Source: Gp13-AA77 sp035946575
GTDB taxonomy: Bacteria; Acidobacteriota; Terriglobia; UBA7540
Assembly (NCBI GenBank): GCA_035946575.1
Contig: DASYZG010000072.1
Span: 62,001 to 126,000, forward strand
Direction of reading: 5' to 3'
Length of the DNA stretch: 64,000 nt
The position numbers and the translations under genes are program-made. Positions 36,538-43,761 of this stretch are shown in pieces. Position 1 is the first letter of the stretch. Each line of letters opens with the position of its first letter. The notes under the pieces were generated by a model. It was not told the origin of the DNA. It saw only the letters and a program-made list of their open reading frames with translations, and made no database searches.

Positions 36538-36995
36538 CCATGGCGTAGCGCCTTCATCCGAGTGAGCTCGAGGGCTGGCTGTTCTGCCGGGAAACCTTTG
36601 GGGTGGGTATGTTTCGCTCGAACACCCAGCGGCCCACTGGTGACATCCAGGCCATGCTCTGACCCGCCGGATGCGAGAGTGCTCTCTCTCGCCCGTTCGT
36701 AATCTTGTTCTTTTCCGGCCTTGATGGGCTTTCTCTCGCACACCTCGAACTATCTTGGAACTCTTTTCCGCCATCTCTTGAAGTTCAGGATCGGGCCGCT
36801 TGGCGCTCTTCGGATTGGCGCGAAACTTCGACCCGGGCTGGTAACAAATCGTTATGGGCAGGACTGCAGGCATCGATCTTGACCGGTGTGTCTGGCCCGC
36901 TTGATGGCATCTTAGCCCATGGTTTCGCGCATCGTATCTTGCGCGCGGCCCAGTGACGGCGACGTACAAACAGCCGCTTATACATAGGTAGAGGC
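36538..36995. other. intergenic region before the sedolisin gene
   Basis: 458 bp with no credible gene. A short segment around 36700-36840 reads less randomly on the minus strand but has no recognisable family. The last 40 bp, TA-rich, probably hold the promoter and leader of the protease gene. Confidence 0.5.
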
Positions 36996-39488
36996 ATGAA
37001 CTTCAAAAGTACAATTCTGCCTGCTGGCATCGTGTCGTGTGCTTTACTGCTCGCCCCGGCATATCGATCATTCACTCAACCCGGGGCTGCCGACCGCATC
37101 CTAGCCCCGATCGACAACAATTCTGTGTCGGTGATCCGAGGGAACGTCAGTCCATGGGCGCGACCGGACAATGATCAGGGCCTGGTGGATGAGTCATTCC
37201 GATTGAACCATGTTACGCTGGTGTTCAGGCCCAGCCCCAGCCAACAATCGGACCTCAATAACTACCTGCTCGAGTTGCAGAACCCCTCTTCGCCGGATTA
37301 TCACAAGTGGCTTACGCCCGAGCAATACGCCGGCCGCTACGGGTTGACCGGGAGCGATCTCGCTAAAGTGGTCTCCTGGCTTCAAAGCCACGGTTTCACC
37401 ATTGAACAGACAGCGCGCGGCCGCAATTGGGTGGCGTTCTCCGGGACTGCGGGTGCAGTTGAATCGGCTTTTCACACCTCGATTCACACTTATCTTGTTC
37501 ACGGCGAGACCCGCTATGCCAACAGCGCGGAGCCTTCGGTTCCGAGCGCTCTCGCTGCAGTGGTTCTGGGAATTCGGGGTTTGAACAACTACCGCCCGAG
37601 ACCGAAGGTGAGAGTCAGAAGTGTGCGCCCCGGAACAAAGCCCGACTACACATCCAGTCAAACCGGCAACCATTTTGTTGTACCCGGTGATTTGGCCGTC
37701 ATTTACGACATTCAAAGCCTGTACAACGCCGGGATCACCGGGGCTGGGGAGAAGATTGCCGTGATGGGTCAGACGGACATCACCATGAACGACATCACCG
37801 AATTCCGCAAGAACATCGGTCTGCCGGCCAACAATCCCACCGTGGTGACCATTCCGTCCTACACCTCGCAAACCACCACCGGTGATCTCACCGAAGCCGA
37901 TCTTGACCTGGAGTGGGCCGGGGCCGTAGCCAGCAACGCGGATATGATTTACGTGAACGCGGGCGGATCCACCAACGGCGCTTTGGATTCCCTTACCTAT
38001 GCCATCGACAACAACGTGGCTCCCATAGTCAGCATGACCTATGGCGGTTGTGAGCCCAACTTCGGTGCCGCGAACGCCAGCACCTACCAGACCGTTCTCC
38101 AGCAGGCCAGCACGGAGGGCATAACGATCCTGGCGGCAGCGGGCGACGACGGTGCCACCGATTGCGACAATAACAACCCTTCCAGTCCAGCAAGGACTGC
38201 CGTCATGGGCCTGGCTGTGGACTTCACCGCCAGTTCGCCGAATGTCACCGCAGTCGGGGGCAGTGAGTTCAGCGGAGACAGCTCTACCGGAGCCAACACT
38301 TACTGGTCCGGCGCGAACAATAGTGCGACCCAGGCTTCTGCCCTCTCCTATATTCCAGAAATGGTCTGGAACGACACCGCCGCGGCCGGCGAACTGTCTG
38401 CCACGGGCGGCGGCGCGAGTATGTTTTTCACAAAGCCGAAGTGGCAAAGCGGGGCCGGCGTGCCCAATGACGGCGCTCGCGATGTGCCGGACGTGGCGCT
38501 CACCGCTTCTCCGAACGAGGATCCCTATCTGATTTGCTCTTCGGATTACATCAATACCGACAAAAGCGCGACCGCGGACTGCACCAATGGCTTTAGGGCA
38601 ACCGACGGCACTCTGGACGTCGTGGGCGGAACGTCTGCCGCCACTCCACCGTTTGCGGGCATCGTGGCACTGCTCGAGCAGAAAATAGGCTCGCGCCAGG
38701 GAAACATCAACGAGGTTCTCTATCCTCTGTTTACCAAATCGGCGAGTGCGTTCCACAACATCACGAGTGGTAACAACGAAGAGCCTTGCCAGGCCGGAAC
38801 ACCCGACTGTCCCAATGGCGCTCAGATCGGCTTCACCGCCGGAACCGGGTACAGTCAGACGACCGGCCTCGGCTCGGTGAATGCCTATAATCTGGTTACC
38901 GCCTGGCCTTCAGTGGCCCCCGTCACAGGCAGCGCGGCCGATTTTGCGATCTCGCCTTCGCCTGAGAATCTCACGATCACCGCCGGCACCTCGGGCGCTA
39001 CTACGCTGACTCTATTTCCCAATAACGGCTTTTCAGGTAACGTGGCCCTCACCTGCAGTCCGGCCTCGTCTCTGGGTGGCGTGACCTGCTCCGTTTCGTC
39101 ACCGGCCAGTGTTTCCCAATCTGCGGGTCCAGCGACGGCCACGTTGACCGTGACCGCTTCGTCGAGTGCTAAGACCTTGGGCGATCCAAAATTCGTGAAT
39201 TTTCGACGGTTCCCGGGGGTGCCCCTATTGATCAGCGTCCTTCTCCTGGGCTTTACCGCGCTCTGTATCCGGAAATCGGCTCCGTTCACGCGCCACGCGC
39301 TGCCGCGACGAATCTGGTTGGGTATCGCGCTGGCAGTTTTTCTCGCAGCGGGTCTGAGCTGCGGCGGCGGCAGCTCCGGCACGACCCCTGCGACTTCATC
39401 CGGGACAACGGAAAGTGGCTACGTCACGGTCACTGGAGCCAGCGGCAGCCTCAGCCACACCACACAGGTCTACGTTTCCATCAATTGA
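36996..39488 (+). CDS. secreted sedolisin (S53 serine-carboxyl peptidase) with membrane-anchor tail
   Basis: 830-residue acid protease precursor. Residues 1-27 are a signal peptide, about 60-200 the pro-kumamolisin activation domain (SPDYHKWLTPEQYAGRYG, AFHTSIHTY), and about 225-635 the catalytic domain with the Ser-Glu-Asp set Glu300, Asp304, Asp384 and Ser547 in GGTSAATPPFAG. A calcium-site-like C-terminal loop (GAQIGFTAGTGYSQTTGLGS) follows, then an Ig-like domain. The tail repeats the layout of the two SBBP proteins: helix, basic loop RKSAPFTRHALPRR, helix ending GLSC, then YVTVTGASGSLSH. Sedolisins work at acidic pH and degrade proteins outside the cell. Confidence 0.92.
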   Translation: MNFKSTILPAGIVSCALLLAPAYRSFTQPGAADRILAPIDNNSVSVIRGNVSPWARPDNDQGLVDESFRLNHVTLVFRPSPSQQSDLNNYLLELQNPSSPDYHKWLTPEQYAGRYGLTGSDLAKVVSWLQSHGFTIEQTARGRNWVAFSGTAGAVESAFHTSIHTYLVHGETRYANSAEPSVPSALAAVVLGIRGLNNYRPRPKVRVRSVRPGTKPDYTSSQTGNHFVVPGDLAVIYDIQSLYNAGITGAGEKIAVMGQTDITMNDITEFRKNIGLPANNPTVVTIPSYTSQTTTGDLTEADLDLEWAGAVASNADMIYVNAGGSTNGALDSLTYAIDNNVAPIVSMTYGGCEPNFGAANASTYQTVLQQASTEGITILAAAGDDGATDCDNNNPSSPARTAVMGLAVDFTASSPNVTAVGGSEFSGDSSTGANTYWSGANNSATQASALSYIPEMVWNDTAAAGELSATGGGASMFFTKPKWQSGAGVPNDGARDVPDVALTASPNEDPYLICSSDYINTDKSATADCTNGFRATDGTLDVVGGTSAATPPFAGIVALLEQKIGSRQGNINEVLYPLFTKSASAFHNITSGNNEEPCQAGTPDCPNGAQIGFTAGTGYSQTTGLGSVNAYNLVTAWPSVAPVTGSAADFAISPSPENLTITAGTSGATTLTLFPNNGFSGNVALTCSPASSLGGVTCSVSSPASVSQSAGPATATLTVTASSSAKTLGDPKFVNFRRFPGVPLLISVLLLGFTALCIRKSAPFTRHALPRRIWLGIALAVFLAAGLSCGGGSSGTTPATSSGTTESGYVTVTGASGSLSHTTQVYVSIN

Positions 39489-39509
39489 TGGCACATGGCC
39501 GGCCGCGCT

Positions 39510-39579
39510 GTAGTGCCGGTGTTCTCACCGCCGCGCCTAAATGAGCAGATTTGTTCGGCGGTACGGACACCGCCGCTAC
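39510..39579. repeat. REPIN-like pair of GTAG-headed hairpins
   Basis: The minus-strand unit 39557-39579 reads GTAGC then a hairpin with stem GGCGGT/ACCGCC. A diverged plus-strand unit at 39510-39532 starts GTAGTGCCGGTG and ends CACCGCC. The pair fills the gap between the convergent sedolisin and uvrB genes, where it could also serve as a bidirectional terminator. Confidence 0.6.
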
Positions 39580-39593
39580 CGCGCGGAAGAAGG

Positions 39594-41597
39594 CTACGGC
39601 GCCGGCGACGCGGGCGCCAGTCCCACGTCTTTTTCCTTGAGCGCCTTGACGCGGTCGCGAAGCTCGGCCGCCCTCTCGAATTCGAATCGCTTGGCGGCCT
39701 CCCGCATCTGCTTTTCGAGATTGGCCACCAGCGCCTGCAACTCGTCGGGCGTCGAGGGCTCGCTTGCCGGTTCCTCGATCGGCACGGTGACGTAATCCGC
39801 CTCCACAATCGAGGCCAGGACCATATCGACCGGCTTCACGATCGATTCCGGCGTGATCCCATGCTCCTGGTTGTATTCCATCTGCTTGGCGCGCCGACGG
39901 GTGGTCTCGCCGATGGCGTGCCGCATGGAATCGGTCATGGTGTCTGCGTAGAGAATCGCCTGGCCGCGGACGTGGCGCGCGGCGCGCCCCACCGTCTGGA
40001 TCAGCGAGCCGCCGGAGCGCAGGAAACCCTCCTTGTCCGCGTCCAGCACCGCCACCAGCGACACCTCAGGCAGGTCGAGCCCCTCGCGCAGCAGGTTGAT
40101 GCCGATCAACACGTCGAACTCGCCGCGCCGCAGATCGCGCAGGATCTTAACCCTCTCCAAGGTCTCCACTTCGGAGTGCAGGTAGCGGCAGCGCACGTTC
40201 AGCTCGGAATAGTAGCCGGTCAGGTCCTCGGCCATACGTTTGGTCAGCGTGGTCACGAGGGCGCGCTCATTGCGCTCGGCGCGCGCGCGAATCTCGCCCA
40301 GGAGATCGTCCACCTGGTTACGCGTGGGCCGGACCTCGATCTCGGGATCGATCAGACCCGTGGGCCGGATGATCTGTTCCACGACCACGCCGCCGGCGCG
40401 CGTGAGTTCGTACGGGCCTGGCGTGGCCGAGACGTAAATCACCTGGTCCACGCGATGCTCGAACTCCTCGAAATTCAGCGGGCGATTGTCGAGCGCCGAG
40501 GGCAGCCGGAATCCGTAGTCCACCAGGATCTGCTTGCGCGAGCGATCGCCGAAATACATGCCGTGAAGCTGCGGCACCGTCTGGTGGCTCTCATCGATGA
40601 AGAGCAGCGCGTCCTGCGGCAGGTAATCCAGCAGCGTCGGCGGAGGCTCACCGGGCAGGCGGCCCGAGAGGTGGCGCGAGTAATTCTCGATGCCGTGGCA
40701 GTAGCCCATCTCCTTCATCATCTCGACGTCAAACCGGGTGCGCTGCTCCAGGCGCTGCGCCTCCACGAGCTTCCCCCGCTTCTCGAGTTCGCCGTGCCAC
40801 CAGTCAAGCTCTTCCAGAATCTTCCGGATCGCGGACTCGCGACGGTCGGCGGGCATCACGTAGTGAGTCCGCGGATAGATGGGCAGGCGCGGGAAGGTAC
40901 GCTTCACCTGGCCGAGCAGCGGGTCGATCTCCGCGATCGACTCGATTTCATCGCCGAACATCTCGATGCGAAAGGCGTTGTCCTGGTACGTCGGGTAAAT
41001 CTCAATCACGTCGCCGCGCACGCGAAAGGCGCCGCGCCGGAAATCGTAGTCGTTGCGCTCGTACTGGATCTCCACCAGCCGGCGAAGAATGTCGCTGCGG
41101 GAGATTTTCTGTCCTTTCTCCACGAACAGCAGCATGCCGTAATAGGCTTCGGGAGACCCGAGGCCGTAGATACAGCTTACGCTGGCCACGATCAGGCAGT
41201 CGCGACGCTCGAAAAGCGACCGCGTGGCCGAAAGCCGCAGCTTGTCGATCTCGTCGTTGGTGGTCGCCTCTTTCTCGATGTAGACGTCGCTTGCGGGCAC
41301 ATAGGCTTCGGGCTGGTAGTAGTCGTAGTAGCTCACGAAGTACTCCACGGCGTTTTCGGGAAAGAAGCTCTTGAACTCGTGATAAAGCTGCGCGGCAAGG
41401 GTCTTGTTGTGCGCCAGCACCAGCGTGGGACGGTTTACCGCCTCGGCGACCTTCGCCATGGTGAACGTCTTGCCCGAACCGGTGACGCCGAGCAACACCT
41501 GGTGTTTCTGCCCGGCGCGCACCCCATCCACGAGTTCAGAAATGGCGTTCACCTGGTCGCCGCGCGGCTGATAATCCGAATGAACTCTGAAATCCAT
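39594..41597 (-). CDS. uvrB: excinuclease ABC subunit B
   Basis: 667-residue UvrB, the damage-verifying helicase-like component of nucleotide excision repair, which receives DNA from UvrA and binds UvrC. Walker A is GVTGSGKT (37-44), the damage-probing beta-hairpin lies at about YYDYYQPEAYVP, helicase motifs include FIDESHQ, VSATPGPYE and QTVGRAARH, and a UVR motif (LEKQMREAAKRFEFERAAEL) ends the protein for UvrC binding. Length equals E. coli UvrB (673). Monocistronic, convergent with the sedolisin gene. Confidence 0.98.
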   Translation of the reverse strand: MDFRVHSDYQPRGDQVNAISELVDGVRAGQKHQVLLGVTGSGKTFTMAKVAEAVNRPTLVLAHNKTLAAQLYHEFKSFFPENAVEYFVSYYDYYQPEAYVPASDVYIEKEATTNDEIDKLRLSATRSLFERRDCLIVASVSCIYGLGSPEAYYGMLLFVEKGQKISRSDILRRLVEIQYERNDYDFRRGAFRVRGDVIEIYPTYQDNAFRIEMFGDEIESIAEIDPLLGQVKRTFPRLPIYPRTHYVMPADRRESAIRKILEELDWWHGELEKRGKLVEAQRLEQRTRFDVEMMKEMGYCHGIENYSRHLSGRLPGEPPPTLLDYLPQDALLFIDESHQTVPQLHGMYFGDRSRKQILVDYGFRLPSALDNRPLNFEEFEHRVDQVIYVSATPGPYELTRAGGVVVEQIIRPTGLIDPEIEVRPTRNQVDDLLGEIRARAERNERALVTTLTKRMAEDLTGYYSELNVRCRYLHSEVETLERVKILRDLRRGEFDVLIGINLLREGLDLPEVSLVAVLDADKEGFLRSGGSLIQTVGRAARHVRGQAILYADTMTDSMRHAIGETTRRRAKQMEYNQEHGITPESIVKPVDMVLASIVEADYVTVPIEEPASEPSTPDELQALVANLEKQMREAAKRFEFERAAELRDRVKALKEKDVGLAPASPAP

Positions 41598-41645
41598 TGC
41601 TTCAGTTTACCGTTGCGAGTCGATACTTGACAGTCGAAAGTCCCG

Positions 41646-41792
41646 CCGGCACTGTCCTGATCTCGACGTGGGAGCCTCCGTACCCTCTGCACTTCCTCCA
41701 TGCTGTCTATGTTGAAAGCCTTGTAACACAGAGGCCACAGAGGACTCATAAAGGACACAGAGGCCCCTACGCCGAGATCAGGACAGTGCCGG
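41646..41792. repeat. inverted-repeat-bounded element with CACAGAGG repeats
   Basis: Arms CCGGCACTGTCCTGATCTCG (41646-41665) and its exact complement (41773-41792) bound a 107-bp centre. The centre includes ACACAGAGGCCACAGAGG and GGACACAGAGG. The same CACAGAGGACA words occur at 62265-62350. Confidence 0.7.
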
Positions 41793-41853
41793 TTGGTTGT
41801 CTTCACTCCCCAGGCGCTTTTGTCGCAATTGGAATCAGGCCTGCAAACCGAAC

Positions 41854-41881
41854 AAGGGGGATGCCGTTCGGCATCCCCCTT
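41854..41881 (-). terminator. strong hairpin downstream of the small secreted gene
   Basis: A perfect 13-bp stem, AAGGGGGATGCCG / CGGCATCCCCCTT, with a 2-nt nominal loop, lies 57 bp beyond the stop of the minus-strand gene 41939-42373. On that strand it is followed by TT-containing sequence but not a full U-tract. Confidence 0.65.
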
Positions 41882-41938
41882 AGGGTCGAGTCTTGGTAAT
41901 CCGCCGGAGTCACGCGATCCCGGCGCTACCCATCACTC

Positions 41939-42373
41939 TCACTTTCCCGAATTGGGAGTGATCGGAATGACGTTCGCCATCTCCTTTTCCTGAGCAGCCG
42001 TCTGATGCGGGCGGCTCGGCGTGAAGTAGAGGACCACTCCAAGATCAGCTAGCTTCAGTTCGCGCACCGTGCTGATCCCGCGGTCCGTTGCCAGAACCAG
42101 CGAACTCGAATCCGAACTCTTCGGATCGTAACCCTGCGCCCGGATGATGGCTCTGGTGTTCTCGCCCGAGAGAACCAGGCGCGCGGCTGATTTCGACTGG
42201 TCAACGGTGAAGGAGTAGTCGCCTGCCGGCAGGGTGGCCTGGCCCCAGCGCGCATCAAAGGGCAGGGTGAACTTCCCTTGCATCTCCTGTGCCCTGGCCA
42301 TTCCGGCGCCCAGGCAGGAGGCTAGCAGGGCCAACACCAAAGAGCCGAGTGTGAATCTGCGAATCGTTTTCAT
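41939..42373 (-). CDS. small exported protein, acidobacterial type
   Basis: 144 residues. Signal peptide RRFTLGSLVLALLASCLGAGMARAQ, followed by a beta-rich domain (GKFTLPFDARWGQATLPAGD, RLVLSGENTRAIIRA, RELKLADLGVVLYF). I know such proteins as frequent small secreted acidobacterial hypotheticals, with no assigned role. The start at 42373 is fixed by GGAGG seven bases upstream; a longer frame has no RBS. A hairpin terminator follows. Confidence 0.78.
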   Translation of the reverse strand: MKTIRRFTLGSLVLALLASCLGAGMARAQEMQGKFTLPFDARWGQATLPAGDYSFTVDQSKSAARLVLSGENTRAIIRAQGYDPKSSDSSSLVLATDRGISTVRELKLADLGVVLYFTPSRPHQTAAQEKEMANVIPITPNSGK

Positions 42374-42771
42374 AACAAACCTCCTGAATTTCGTTCGTTT
42401 TCGGGTCAACCCTCTGGTTGCCCTTCACCCTTTAAGGCGGAAACGGGAGGCAAAAACTGGCATGACTTCGAAGAATTTCCTGTCGGGCCCCGAAACTCGC
42501 CAACTTCAGGTTCGGGACCACCCCGATCCGAGAGTGGCGATGAACATGAAGCACGGGGCCTGCTGACCCAAGCCGGGGCGGCATGGGGACGGCCCCGCTT
42601 GGAGGTCAAAACGGTTGACTCGCGCGGCAGCAGGACGCCGCCCCATCGGGCGATCACAGGCCATGCCGTCAAAATCACGTGCAGCCCTGCCGGCCCTGGC
42701 GACTGACGCACCGTTCGGATCCGCGTGTTAGAATACCCAGCGCTCGACATCGACCCAGTTTGAGGTGATTT
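42374..42771. other. divergent intergenic region
   Basis: 398 bp between the small secreted gene (minus) and the VOC gene (plus). It has an even GC-rich composition and I see no repeat, hairpin or reading frame that stands out; promoters for both sides must be inside. Confidence 0.5.
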
Positions 42772-43155
42772 GTGATCAATGCGGCTCACGTGGTGATTTA
42801 CACAAAGGACGCCGATGCCGATCGGGCGTTCTTCCGTGACGTGCTCGGCTTTCCTTCCATTGATGCCGGCGAAGGCTGGCTGATATTCGCACTGCCGCCG
42901 GCCGAGCTCGGCGTTCATCCCACCGGTCCCGGCGAGGGGGAGGTGCCTGATACCCGGATTCTTAAGGGGCACCACCAGCTCTATTTCATGTGCGACGATG
43001 TGGAAGCGACCGTGAAAGAGCTCGAGGGCAAAGGCGTCAAGTTCACGGAGCCGGTGAAGGATTTGGGTTGGGGCCTGCTCACGGCCTTCCAGCTTCCCGG
43101 TGGCAGCGGCGTATGGCTCTATCAGCCGCGGCACGCGTCGCCGCACAATTCGTGA
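42772..43155 (+). CDS. VOC-superfamily (glyoxalase/bleomycin-resistance-like) protein
   Basis: 127-residue VOC protein. The beta-alpha-beta-beta-beta modules show as AAHVVIYTKDADADRAFFRD, LGFPSIDAG, LIFALPPAELGVHP and, in the second half, HHQLYFMCDDVEATVKELEG with KGVKF and FQLPGGSGVWLYQP. The metal-site His/Glu positions appear partly conserved (His6, His48), but the last Glu is not evident, so enzymatic activity is uncertain. Substrate unknown. GTG start at 42772 with an AGGTG upstream. Confidence 0.82.
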   Translation: MINAAHVVIYTKDADADRAFFRDVLGFPSIDAGEGWLIFALPPAELGVHPTGPGEGEVPDTRILKGHHQLYFMCDDVEATVKELEGKGVKFTEPVKDLGWGLLTAFQLPGGSGVWLYQPRHASPHNS

Positions 43156-43274
43156 CATCACGCTGAATTCACAGCGCCGCCGGGCTCCAGGTCCGGAACT
43201 CGAGTTCCTTCTCACAGTGCGACTTCAACCATCCAAAAGCGGGCATCAAACCCATCGGGGCGGAGGTGCCAGCA

Positions 43275-43697
43275 ATGCGGAGACTAATTCCTGCAATTCT
43301 CATCGGAACCTTGGTTATCCTGCTCGTGGGTGTGGTTCAGGCGCGGCCGGACAAGAACGATTCCGACCAGCCGCAGGTGAGCGGCATGACGCAAGGCAAC
43401 ACCGGCTGTGCCATTCTCGAAAAGCACACGCCAGTGAAAGGCAAACTGCTGGTTGTGGGGGTGATCTACGCGCGCACGGAATACAAGGTGCTCACCACGT
43501 TCCATGCCACCCTGCCGCGCGAGAAGTTCACCGGCCCGGGCCAGGTGAAGGAACTCAATAGCCTGGCTGTAAAAGACAGGATCAAGCTCGTGGTCCTGCG
43601 CCCAAACTACAGCGACGCCGAATTCGCCCGGGCCAAAAGCATGTGCGGGCAGCCCGCGAACGCGCCCGCCGCCTCGACGCCCAGTCCCTCGCGGTAG
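43275..43697 (+). CDS. small exported protein, unknown
   Basis: 140 residues from ATG 43275, which has GGAGG eight bases upstream. The signal peptide (RRLIPAILIGTLVILLVGVVQA) precedes a soluble domain with two cysteines (Cys45 region GCAILEKH and Cys about 126) that could form a disulfide. The C-terminus is Ala/Pro/Ser-rich. No family is recognised. The UAG stop lies inside a GTAG-headed hairpin (43694-43716), so the repeat supplies the stop codon. Confidence 0.7.
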   Translation: MRRLIPAILIGTLVILLVGVVQARPDKNDSDQPQVSGMTQGNTGCAILEKHTPVKGKLLVVGVIYARTEYKVLTTFHATLPREKFTGPGQVKELNSLAVKDRIKLVVLRPNYSDAEFARAKSMCGQPANAPAASTPSPSR

Positions 43698-43716
43698 CGC
43701 GGGCGTCCCTCCCGCG
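43694..43716 (+). repeat. solitary GTAG-headed hairpin overlapping a stop codon
   Basis: GTAG followed by the stem CGCGGG/CCCGCG with a 7-nt loop. It resembles the REP-like units elsewhere in the window but shows no clear inverted partner. It may act as a terminator between the convergent genes 43275-43697 and 43762-46614. Confidence 0.4.
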
Positions 43717-43761
43717 ATTTGCGCGCCTGGGACGGGCGCGCGCTTGCGACATCCTCGCGCG

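Larger units (their letters stand above)
41598..41938. other. intergenic region with inverted repeats and a terminator hairpin
   Basis: 341 bp upstream of uvrB and downstream of the small secreted gene. It holds a 20-bp perfect inverted repeat (41646-41665 / 41773-41792) enclosing a CACAGAGG-rich repeat (41724-41766), and a hairpin at 41854-41881. The uvrB promoter must lie near its left end. No gene is evident. Confidence 0.7.

Noticed and set aside
36217..36969. 250-codon minus-strand frame upstream of the sedolisin
   Set aside because: Half of it is antisense to the SBBP paralogue and the rest has no recognisable sequence.
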